A stretch of DNA of 6,113 bases from Deltaproteobacteria bacterium. Its GTDB lineage: Bacteria; Bdellovibrionota; UBA1018; UBA923. Position 1 is the first letter of the stretch. The number at the start of each line of letters is the position of its first letter. This document shows positions 1-5,421 of this stretch, one piece after another. Where the stretch lies: NCBI GenBank assembly GCA_016194725.1, contig JACQAW010000128.1, positions 1 through 6,113 of the forward strand, written 5' to 3'. The notes beneath the pieces were generated by a model that was given only the letters and a program-made list of their open reading frames with translations, was not told where the DNA came from and made no database searches. Made by a program: the position numbers and the translations under genes.

Positions 1-88
1 GTGGTGGTTTGCGCGCGCAGCTCCTCGATTCGCACCGCCAGCCGCCGCTGCACCTCGGTCTCGATGCGTTCCTCTTCCTCAGCCTCGA
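1..88. repeat. Direct repeat in fliH, copy at window edge
   Basis: Bases 1-88 are identical to 196-283, a period of 195 bp, which is exactly 65 codons. The copy runs into the window edge, so its full length is unknown. The first mismatch is base 89 against base 284. Confidence 0.95.
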
Positions 89-602
89 ACGACGCAAGCA
101 GGCTCTCAAAAGCCTTCAGGCGGGGTGCCGACTGGGTCATAATTTCCGTGTGGCCATCGGTTTTTCCCGAGTTGAAGCCTTCGTAATAGGCATCGGTGGT
201 GGTTTGCGCGCGCAGCTCCTCGATTCGCACCGCCAGCCGCCGCTGCACCTCGGTCTCGATGCGTTCCTCTTCCTCAGCCTCGACCGATAGCGGCCCGCGG
301 GTAAGCTCGCTGACGCGAAAGCGGGCGTTCTTTTTGACGTTCGCATCTGGAATGCCTTTTTGGACGTTCGAGTACCGGATGCCGCGCGTGTCGTGAATCT
401 TGCCTGGCTCGAACTGCGATACGGTCTGCTCCTTGGGCATGTCGACCGTGACGATGTTCTGGCCATTGATGCGGGTAACTTGCCCGCCCTTGGGCACGTA
501 GCTGGAGTTCAGATCCTTGGTTTTCGACAGCTCGCGAATCTGCATGTCGTTGATCAGAATGCTGTGATCGTTTTTCTTTTCATTTTCCTTAGACGAGGGC
601 AT
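1..602 (-). CDS. fliH: Flagellar assembly protein FliH, 3' end missing, with internal tandem duplication
   Basis: FliH binds and restrains the flagellar export ATPase FliI and helps dock it at the export gate. The reading frame starts at an ATG at 602-600 inside the end of fliG, giving MPSSKENEKKND; a GGAGG lies 8 nt upstream, within the fliG coding sequence, and the two genes overlap by 14 nt, so translation is probably coupled. The 200 visible residues have a lysine-rich polar N-terminus, a charged glutamate/arginine-rich helix (about 108-135), and a GxxxGxxxG motif at G142, G146 and G150, which is characteristic of FliH. After FESLLASFE (about 165-173) the charged helix is repeated: residues 108-135 recur as 173-200, encoded by identical DNA. 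The FliI-binding C-terminal domain lies beyond the edge. Identity rests on gene position and the glycine motif. Whether the duplication is real is uncertain. Confidence 0.85.
   Translation of the reverse strand, partial: MPSSKENEKKNDHSILINDMQIRELSKTKDLNSSYVPKGGQVTRINGQNIVTVDMPKEQTVSQFEPGKIHDTRGIRYSNVQKGIPDANVKKNARFRVSELTRGPLSVEAEEEERIETEVQRRLAVRIEELRAQTTTDAYYEGFNSGKTDGHTEIMTQSAPRLKAFESLLASFEAEEEERIETEVQRRLAVRIEELRAQTT
196..283. repeat. Direct repeat in fliH, internal copy
   Basis: This is the partner of the repeat at 1-88, with 88 of 88 bases identical including synonymous positions. It encodes the charged helix just before the FliH GxxxGxxxG motif. Confidence 0.95.
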
Positions 603-1617
603 CCGCTTCGCCTCCGCGGCTTATGATGATCTTGCCCTCGGCCTCAAGCCGCTTTGCCACGTTCACGATTTCCTGCTGCGCGGTTTCCACGTCGCTCAGG
701 CGCACCGGGCCCAGCGCATCCAGGTCGTCCTTGAGCAGCTGGCCTGCTCGTTTGGACATATTGCGGAAGATCTTGTCGCGAATCTCTTCGGCCGCCGTCT
801 TGAGCGCGATGACCAGCTTGTCGTTCTGTACGTCCTTGAGCAGCTGCTGCATGCCCCGGTCGTCGATGAAGATGATGTCTTCGAAAACGAACATGAGCTT
901 GCGGATTTCCTCGGCCAGTTGCGGGTCTTTTTCCTCGACGCGCGCCATGATGTTCTGCTCGGTCGTCTTGTCCATGACGTTGAGCATGTCGGCGATGGGC
1001 TGCACGCCGCCCAGCTGCTGGGTGTCGATCGACCCCAACGTCGCCAGCTCCTGCTTGAGCACTTCGTCGACCTGCGCGATGAGCGTGGGGCTGATGAAGT
1101 CGAGGTTCGCGATACGCAGCACGACTTCGGTCTGTATCGCCTCGGGCAGCCGCTTGAGCACGTCGGTTTTCTTGGCAGGTTCCAGATGCGCCAGAATAAG
1201 GGCGATGGTCTGCGGATGTTCGTTGATCAGGAAGTTGGACAGCGTTCTGGCGTCGACCAGCTCCAGCGCTTCGAGCGTCCTTGAGCCTTCGAGCACCGAC
1301 AGCTGGCCCAGCACGGTACGCGCACGTTCTTCGCCCAGGGTGGCGAGAATGAATTCGCGGCCGCCGCCCTGACCGAAGATCATGTCCTCTTCTTCCGAAA
1401 TCTGCGCATAGAAGTCTTCAAGAACCTGGCGCACGATCGAAATCGGCGCCTTCTGCACGCCGCTCATCGAGCTGACAATGCGCTTGATGTCGTTGTCCTT
1501 CATTTTTTTGAATACCTGGGCCGTGACCTGGGTGCCCAGAATATTCAGCAGCAGAGCGGTCTTGTCCAAACCGGACATTTCTTCGTAGATATATGGAACT
1601 TGTGCTACGTCAGCCAT
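589..1617 (-). CDS. fliG: Flagellar motor switch protein FliG
   Basis: FliG is the rotor protein that sits on the cytoplasmic face of the MS ring, binds FliF and FliM, and meets the stator through its C-terminal charged helix to produce torque and switching. The product is 342 residues, the usual family length. The N-terminal FliF-binding domain covers about residues 10-90 (LDKTALLLNILG). The middle domain carries the EHPQ motif at 133-136 and a Gly-Gly hinge at 203-204. The C-terminal domain has the MFVF motif at 242-245, followed by the charged torque helix (DDRGMQQLLKDV, about 252-263) and the conserved RNMSKRAGQLLKDDL segment near 285-299. The ATG at 1617 is preceded by GAGGAAA at good spacing, 13 nt after the stop of the normal FliF tail frame. 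All hallmark motifs are present and the gene looks intact. Confidence 0.97.
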   Translation of the reverse strand: MADVAQVPYIYEEMSGLDKTALLLNILGTQVTAQVFKKMKDNDIKRIVSSMSGVQKAPISIVRQVLEDFYAQISEEEDMIFGQGGGREFILATLGEERARTVLGQLSVLEGSRTLEALELVDARTLSNFLINEHPQTIALILAHLEPAKKTDVLKRLPEAIQTEVVLRIANLDFISPTLIAQVDEVLKQELATLGSIDTQQLGGVQPIADMLNVMDKTTEQNIMARVEEKDPQLAEEIRKLMFVFEDIIFIDDRGMQQLLKDVQNDKLVIALKTAAEEIRDKIFRNMSKRAGQLLKDDLDALGPVRLSDVETAQQEIVNVAKRLEAEGKIIISRGGEADALV

Positions 1618-3155
1618 TCAAATTTCCTCGTTATGCCGATTTTTTGCCGCCAGAAGTTGGAGCCGGTGGTCCGCCTACGATCTTTTCGGGACCGACAGGT
1701 TTGGGCTTGTGAACCCACTCGTGAAGAATCATCGCCGCCTTTTGCGGATTGCTTTCGATGAGCGTCACGACCTTTTCCTTGATCATCTCGCCTTCGACCT
1801 TTTCCGGGTCCACCTTGTCGACGATTACCGGAATCACGTCTCATCATCTTCCGGCGCTCAAAGGCCGCGATTGCCGCGTCGGCGTTATCCATGTCCTCGC
1901 GGCGGAACTCCATGTTCTTCACCTCAATGGAATCGCCACGTTTCAGGTCAAGGCCCACGCTGCTGGCAACGATGGTCTTGAACTCCGCCATCTTTTCGTC
2001 GCTCCATTTCGCGAACGCAGGGGCGCGATCGGGATTGGCCGGGTCTTTGTTGTAGACGCCGTCGACCAGCACCGCTACCGACATCTTCTTGATCGCGCCG
2101 ACCGGCTTGGTCGCGCGAGTTATCTTTTCGGGCACGGCGAAGTTCGTGGTCTCAAATACCTTTTGCGTATTGCTGCGAACCTCGGGCGTAACTGATGCCG
2201 GACCCGGCGTATTCGAAGCCGCACCAGGGGCTCCGCTCACGATGGGCCGCGAGCCGTCCATGACGTGATTTTCCTTTTGCTGCGACTTCACGGCGCTGCC
2301 TTCGGAGTCATACTGAGTCTGGGTCTCGCTCTGCTGCGTGAAGTCCAGGTCGAGCGCCACCTTCGCGACCACTTTGCCTTCGCCCACCACGCGCGTCAGC
2401 ACGTCCTGCACGCGCTTCTCGTACTCCTGTTCCATCTTCTGCTGAAAGTCGACCATCGTGGCCGTCTGAATGGCCAGCGGGTCGTTGGTGTTCTTCGACA
2501 ACATCTTGCCGTTGCCGTCGACAATCGTGACATCGCCGATTTCCATGCCTTCGATGGCCGAGGCAATCATGTGCGATATGCCGGTAACCTGCTTGTCCTG
2601 AAGCTGCTGGCCCGGGTCCAGGTCGATGACCACGCTGGCCGTGGCCCGCTTCTGGTCTTCGATGAAGGTGGATTTGTTGGGCATGGCCAGGTGCACGCGC
2701 GAGCGGCGCACGCCCTTGAGATTGTTGATCGTGCGCATCAGCTCGCCTTCGAGCGCGCGCTTCTGGTTGATCTTCTGCACGAAGCTGGTCTGGCCAAAGC
2801 TTTGCTTGTCGAATACCTCGTATCCGACAACGCCCGACTGGGGCATGCCCATCGTGGCCAGCTCGAGCCTCAGGTCGTAAACGGCTTCGGGCGGAATCTT
2901 GATCGTTTTGCCGTCGTTTTCCACGCGGAAGGGAATTTTCTTATCGCGCAGCACTCGCATGATCGCGGTTGCGTCTTCCGAAGCCAGGTTCGTGCCCAGC
3001 GTCTGGTAACCCGTGTCTCCGACCCAGAAGAACATCGCGGCCAGGCTCGCGATGACGGTAATGCCGGTCAGTATCAAGCCTACCTTGCGTGGGCCACTAA
3101 GGCCATTGAAGAAGTCCTTGAGCTGAATCGATGTTTTCCTGAAAAATTCTATCAC
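1605..3155 (-). CDS. fliF: Flagellar MS-ring protein FliF, second membrane helix deleted and tail frameshifted
   Basis: FliF forms the MS ring in the inner membrane, the foundation of the basal body. The start is a GTG at 3155; an in-frame TAA 18 nt upstream and a GGGGGA ribosome site leave no better choice. Residues 25-46 form the first membrane helix. The YscJ/FliF-type periplasmic domain follows (LGTNLASEDATAIMRVLRD), and the ring-building region runs to about residue 437, ending VKNMEFRREDMDNADAAIAAFERRKMMR. In intact FliF this segment leads straight into the second membrane helix. Here no hydrophobic segment follows: the frame reads 77 residues of basic, non-FliF sequence to a stop at 1605, overlapping fliG by 13 nt. 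The genuine C-terminal tail is in the +1 frame from about 1840. The simplest reading is a deletion of several tens of codons that also changed frame, either a true mutation or an assembly fault. As written, the protein would not make a normal MS ring. Confidence 0.9.
   Translation of the reverse strand: MIEFFRKTSIQLKDFFNGLSGPRKVGLILTGITVIASLAAMFFWVGDTGYQTLGTNLASEDATAIMRVLRDKKIPFRVENDGKTIKIPPEAVYDLRLELATMGMPQSGVVGYEVFDKQSFGQTSFVQKINQKRALEGELMRTINNLKGVRRSRVHLAMPNKSTFIEDQKRATASVVIDLDPGQQLQDKQVTGISHMIASAIEGMEIGDVTIVDGNGKMLSKNTNDPLAIQTATMVDFQQKMEQEYEKRVQDVLTRVVGEGKVVAKVALDLDFTQQSETQTQYDSEGSAVKSQQKENHVMDGSRPIVSGAPGAASNTPGPASVTPEVRSNTQKVFETTNFAVPEKITRATKPVGAIKKMSVAVLVDGVYNKDPANPDRAPAFAKWSDEKMAEFKTIVASSVGLDLKRGDSIEVKNMEFRREDMDNADAAIAAFERRKMMRRDSGNRRQGGPGKGRRRDDQGKGRDAHRKQSAKGGDDSSRVGSQAQTCRSRKDRRRTTGSNFWRQKIGITRKFEWLT
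1631..1840 (-). pseudogene. fliF: Displaced C-terminal FliG-binding tail of FliF
   Basis: In the frame one base shifted from the main fliF frame, these bases encode 69 residues starting DVIPVIVDKVDPEKVEGEM and including LIESNPQKAAMILHEW, the typical FliF cytoplasmic tail that binds the FliG N-terminal domain. The frame ends in TAA at 1631-1633, with a GAGGAAA ribosome site and then the fliG ATG 13 nt later, as expected for an intact operon. A TGA at 1841-1843 closes this frame immediately upstream, so it is joined to the rest of fliF only by a frame change. The internal GTG at 1837 lacks a clear ribosome site, so independent translation is unlikely. I treat it as the broken end of fliF, not a separate gene. 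Confidence 0.85.
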
Positions 3156-3219
3156 TAAGCCATTCCCCCATTAACCTCAAACCCGGTCAATTCCACCGCC
3201 AAGCCACAAAAACAACGCA

Positions 3220-3582
3220 TCACACCTGCATGCGCATAACTTCGCGGTAGGCATCGATTACCTTGTTGCGAACCTGCATCATCAGCCGGAACGACATGTC
3301 GGCTTTTTCCATCATCAACATCGTCTCGTGAATGTTCTTGTTGCGGCCCGCGGTAAGCTCCTTGGCTGCCGTGTCGGCCTGCATCTGCAGTTCATTCACC
3401 TTGTCCAGGCTCTGGCTCAGCATTTCGCCGAACGACTTGGGGCCAGCGCCGCCATCGAGCCCGCTGACTCCCGATAGCTCGGGTGCCACCGGCGATTCGA
3501 TCTGCTGGCTGTGGTCCATCAGGCGCTCGATATTGCCGTTATTCAGAGCGCCGCTGATATTCTCAATGCTCATGTTCGACAT
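3220..3582 (-). CDS. fliE: Flagellar hook-basal body protein FliE
   Basis: FliE is the small adaptor that joins the MS ring to the proximal rod and is among the first proteins exported by the flagellar type III system. The product is 120 residues, slightly longer than the usual 100-110. The C-terminal third is diagnostic: SFRLMMQVRNKVIDAYREVMRMQV-type sequence, ending MRMQV, closely fits the family's conserved tail. The N-terminal half is polar and variable, with a Gly/Pro/Ser-rich stretch near 33-50. The ATG at 3582 has AGGAG 8 nt upstream, 15 nt after the flgC stop. A 64-nt gap separates it from fliF, the largest gap inside the operon; no convincing promoter is seen there. Confidence 0.95.
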   Translation of the reverse strand: MSNMSIENISGALNNGNIERLMDHSQQIESPVAPELSGVSGLDGGAGPKSFGEMLSQSLDKVNELQMQADTAAKELTAGRNKNIHETMLMMEKADMSFRLMMQVRNKVIDAYREVMRMQV

Positions 3583-3597
3583 GGTTCAGCTCCTCGT

Positions 3598-4035
3598 TTA
3601 TTTTCCAATATCCAGCGCACGCATGGCCATCGACTTGGCGGCGTTCAGCGCGGTTACGTTCGCTTCATAGGAACGGCTGGCCGAAATCATATTGGCCATT
3701 TCCTCGACCGGATTAACATTAGGCATCGCTACGTAACCCTGTGGGTTGGCGTCGGGATGTTTCGGGTTGTAAACCATTCGTGGCGGCTTGGTGTCTTCCT
3801 GAATCTCGGTCACCTGTACGCCCTGCGCATGCTCGTCCATGGTACCCGTCAAAATTTCACCGAAAGATTCGCGGTCCGGCTGCGCCTTGAAAATGGGGTC
3901 GCGGCGCTTATAAGGCCCGCCTTCCTCGGTTTCGGTGGTTTCGGCGTTAGCCAGGTTGCTCGAAATCGTGTTCATGCGCGTCTGCTGCGCGTTCATGCCG
4001 GCCGCGCTAATGCGCATGCTGCTGAAAAAATCCAT
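3598..4035 (-). CDS. flgC: Flagellar basal-body proximal rod protein FlgC
   Basis: FlgC is a proximal rod subunit, exported through the basal body and assembled above FliE with FlgB and FlgF. The product is 145 residues, normal for the family. The N-terminus (MDFFSSMRISAAGMNAQQTRMNTISSNLANAET) is the rod/hook family coiled region with the SSNLAN core. The middle contains RRDPIFKAQ, and YVAMPNVNPVEEMANMI near 100-116 is a strong FlgC signature, followed by SRSYEANVTALNAAK and the C-terminal helix. The ATG overlaps the flgB stop by one base (TAATG), and a GGAGG 6 nt upstream lies inside the last codons of flgB, so the pair is probably translationally coupled. No defects are visible. Confidence 0.97.
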   Translation of the reverse strand: MDFFSSMRISAAGMNAQQTRMNTISSNLANAETTETEEGGPYKRRDPIFKAQPDRESFGEILTGTMDEHAQGVQVTEIQEDTKPPRMVYNPKHPDANPQGYVAMPNVNPVEEMANMISASRSYEANVTALNAAKSMAMRALDIGK

Positions 4036-4451
4036 TATCTGCCTCCCCCACCGTCGCTGATCGCGTAGCGCATGATCGCCAGCTTGCGCTTGAGCATCTC
4101 GGCCGCGGCATCGTACTGCATCTGGTTAGCGGCCAGATCTACCTGCTCCACGTTGCGGTCAACCGTGTTGCCGTCCAGGTGCACGACCCCATTGGGGTTG
4201 TCATAGATTTCGGGGTCGATTCGCCCGGGGTCAGCCTTCGTATAATGCTCGGCATCGCTGCCTTCCATTTTCAGGCGGCCCGAAACCTCGAGCGCGTTTC
4301 TAAGCGCGTCTTCGAATTCCATTTTTTGGGCCTTATAGCCTGGCGTGTCCGCATTCGCGATGTTGCTTGAGATCACGTTCTGATTCATAAGGCGGAAGTT
4401 CATCGCCGCCTGCAGCCCGCCTACTGTCGAATCATAAATGGAATCGGCCAT
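4035..4451 (-). CDS. flgB: Flagellar basal-body rod protein FlgB
   Basis: FlgB is a proximal rod subunit that assembles next to FliE. I choose the ATG at 4451 (MADSIYDSTVGGLQAAM), giving 138 residues. GAGGG lies 9 nt upstream, and an alternative in-frame ATG at 4475 would fall upstream of the start point predicted from the -24/-12 promoter. The N-terminal helix carries the flagellar rod signature NVISSNIANADTPGYKA (about residues 25-41). The C-terminal helix near 110-132 (QVDLAANQMQYDAAAEMLKRK) is typical of rod proteins. The unusual last residues, GGGGR, are encoded by the G-rich stretch that also serves as the flgC ribosome site, so the tail may simply reflect that overlap. It is the first gene of the operon. 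Confidence 0.95.
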   Translation of the reverse strand: MADSIYDSTVGGLQAAMNFRLMNQNVISSNIANADTPGYKAQKMEFEDALRNALEVSGRLKMEGSDAEHYTKADPGRIDPEIYDNPNGVVHLDGNTVDRNVEQVDLAANQMQYDAAAEMLKRKLAIMRYAISDGGGGR

Positions 4452-4460
4452 CGAAGAGTT

Positions 4461-4466
4461 CCCTCT
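4461..4466 (-). promoter_or_regulatory. Ribosome binding site of flgB
   Basis: AGAGGG on the minus strand, about 9 nt before the ATG at 4451, supports that start over the ATG at 4475. It falls just after the predicted transcription start, giving a very short leader of about 16 nt. Confidence 0.7.
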
Positions 4467-4477
4467 GAGGGACATAA

Positions 4478-4493
4478 AGCAATCTCCGGGCCA
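4478..4493 (-). promoter_or_regulatory. Sigma-54 (-24/-12) promoter of the flgB operon
   Basis: The minus strand reads TGGCCCG-GAGA-TTGCT, one mismatch from the consensus TGGCACG-N4-TTGCW, with the invariant GG and GC doublets separated by the required 10 bases. Counting 12 nt on from the -12 cytosine puts the transcription start near 4467, 16 nt before the flgB ATG. Sigma-54 commonly drives rod and hook genes in flagellar hierarchies and needs an enhancer-binding ATPase such as an FlgR or FleQ-type protein. None is encoded in this window. Confidence 0.75.
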
Positions 4494-4555
4494 ATCCCTT
4501 TCGGGAATGGCTAACGTTACGGCGCAAGCTGCTCACCGTGCTCCAGACTGGGAAT

Positions 4556-4568
4556 TTTTCGCCGAAAA
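4556..4568. promoter_or_regulatory. 13-bp palindrome, possible operator
   Basis: TTTTCG-C-CGAAAA is a perfect inverted repeat with 6-bp arms, about 90-100 bp upstream of the predicted flgB transcription start. The position suits a regulator site, but the binding protein is unknown. Its right arm overlaps the first GAAAAT motif of the adjoining array. Confidence 0.4.
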
Positions 4569-4628
4569 TACCCCCGCCCTGGGAAAATCCCGCCGGGAAC
4601 CGCGAAAATCTGTCCGAGGAAAGAAAAT
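4564..4628. promoter_or_regulatory. Four phased GAAAAT motifs, possible enhancer or bent DNA
   Basis: GAAAAT occurs at 4564-4569, 4583-4588, 4604-4609 and 4623-4628, with start-to-start steps of 19, 21 and 19 bp, about two helical turns. Two copies extend to GAAAATCCC, and one of these (4581-4591) sits in the dyad GGGAAAATCCC. The array is about 100-160 bp upstream of the predicted flgB start, where sigma-54 enhancer sites usually lie. It could be a set of activator sites, an intrinsic bend, or both. Function is inferred from position and spacing only. Confidence 0.45.
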
Positions 4629-4666
4629 CCCATCGCCAATGTCCCAACAGCCAATCCGGTCAGCCG

Positions 4667-4692
4667 CGTCAAACAAACGACACCGTCAAACA
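4667..4692 (+). repeat. 9-bp direct repeat before the plus-strand gene
   Basis: CGTCAAACA occurs at 4667-4675 and 4684-4692, a 17-bp period, 24-49 bp before the ATG at 4716. It may be a regulator site for that gene; chance is not excluded. Confidence 0.35.
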
Positions 4693-4715
4693 GCCGGTTC
4701 GTGTACCATTGAACC

Positions 4716-5351
4716 ATGAGCCTGCTACTGACCCTGTGGCTGTCCGCCGCCTTCGCGCAAACCGAAATGCCAGTCGCGAGTTACAAGTCGGAACTCAAGA
4801 AGCACGTCCATGAAGTCGCAGAGCCCATGCTCGAGATTCTGGGAAAGAAACGCGAAGCCATCATGAAAGGCATCGTGGGCAAGTGCCGAAAATCGTCGGC
4901 CTATAAGGGCTGCGTGAAAAAAGACGAGGGCGACATTTGCCTGGCCGCGCTGACCTGCCTGTTCACCAGCGCCGAAGAGCATGCGCTCATCGACAAGCAA
5001 AACGCCATCATGGAAAAACGCTACACGAACCTCAAACCCACCTTCAATGACAAGCTGGTGGGCTGGCGCAGGCGTTTTGCCATTGGCACCCTCAACAAGC
5101 TGGTCGATCAGCACAATGCCGTGGTCCAGCCCTCGCCGCCAACGCCCGCCGAGATTCAGGGCGTATTCACCAAATGCGGCAGCACGGGTTTGAAAGCGAC
5201 CCGGGCCCTGGTGGCCTGCTTTTACGACCAGGAAGAAATAGATTTCGGGACCAAAATCACCGACCTCAAAACCAGACGGGCAGCCTTGGAAACCGTCGTC
5301 AATAAAGAGCTGATGGAACGGGTTGACGGTTTCAGAGACGTTAAAAAATAA
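4716..5351 (+). CDS. Unknown exported protein with six cysteines
   Basis: I do not recognise this 211-residue product. The first 15 residues (MSLLLTLWLSAAFAQ) are hydrophobic and end in AFAQ, as in a signal peptide cleaved after about residue 15, although the usual positive charge at the N-terminus is missing. The mature part is helical-looking, lysine-rich and has six cysteines at 57, 66, 75, 81, 154 and 168, an even number that would allow three disulfides in the periplasm. A proline-rich break (PSPPTP, 139-144) separates two halves: four cysteines lie before it and two after. The start is fixed by an in-frame TGA six bases upstream, yet no Shine-Dalgarno sequence is visible. TACCAT ends seven bases before the ATG, so a leaderless mRNA is possible. 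It is divergent from flgB and convergent with groEL; nothing ties it functionally to either. That it is a real gene is supported by the signal peptide, its length and a terminator directly after its stop. Confidence 0.8.
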   Translation: MSLLLTLWLSAAFAQTEMPVASYKSELKKHVHEVAEPMLEILGKKREAIMKGIVGKCRKSSAYKGCVKKDEGDICLAALTCLFTSAEEHALIDKQNAIMEKRYTNLKPTFNDKLVGWRRRFAIGTLNKLVDQHNAVVQPSPPTPAEIQGVFTKCGSTGLKATRALVACFYDQEEIDFGTKITDLKTRRAALETVVNKELMERVDGFRDVKK

Positions 5352-5352
5352 A

Positions 5353-5382
5353 AAGGGCGCTGGAATTTCTTCCAGCGCCCTT
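5353..5382. terminator. Hairpin terminator between converging genes, mainly for groEL
   Basis: Thirteen perfectly paired bases (AAGGGCGCTGGAA against TTCCAGCGCCCTT) enclose a 4-base loop. On the minus strand the stem is followed by an uninterrupted T-rich tract (complement of 5341-5354), making a strong intrinsic terminator for groEL, whose stop is about 40 nt upstream. On the plus strand the stem begins two bases after the stop of the 4716-5351 gene and is followed by a weaker CTTCTT, so it probably stops both transcripts to some degree. Confidence 0.9.
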
Positions 5383-5421
5383 CTTCAGTACATAGCGTTT
5401 TAGAGCGCTAGTCCGACATGC

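Noticed and set aside
1..283. CRISPR array or mobile-element ends suggested by the direct repeat
   Set aside because: There are only two copies, both inside the fliH frame at a 65-codon period, with no spacer structure, inverted ends or transposase.
623..1372. Plus-strand open frame (249 codons) opposite fliG
   Set aside because: A Ser- and Cys-rich shadow frame fully inside the intact fliG gene on the other strand.
1838..1850. Programmed ribosomal frameshift in fliF
   Set aside because: There is no slippery heptamer or following structure that I can see, and a frameshift would not restore the missing membrane helix, so deletion explains the data better.
2265..3158. Long plus-strand open frame (297 codons) opposite fliF
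   Set aside because: It is antisense to well-supported FliF coding sequence, its product is rich in His, Arg and Val as shadow frames of GC-rich genes are, and it has no recognisable domain or ribosome site.
3156..3219. Second sigma-54 promoter between fliE and fliF (TGGCGGTGGAATTGAC)
   Set aside because: The -24 part is passable but the -12 element reads TTGA, lacking the invariant GC.
4452..4475. Longer flgB starting at 4475 (MSLRGNSSMAD)
   Set aside because: That ATG lies upstream of the predicted transcription start, and the good ribosome site serves the ATG at 4451.
4667..4692. Minus-strand -35 boxes (TTGACG, twice)
   Set aside because: No acceptable -10 hexamer follows either one at 16-18 bp.
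5393..5410. Small hairpin TAGCG/CGCTA after groEL
   Set aside because: The stem is only 5 bp with an 8-base loop and no T-tract; the hairpin at 5353-5382 is clearly the terminator.
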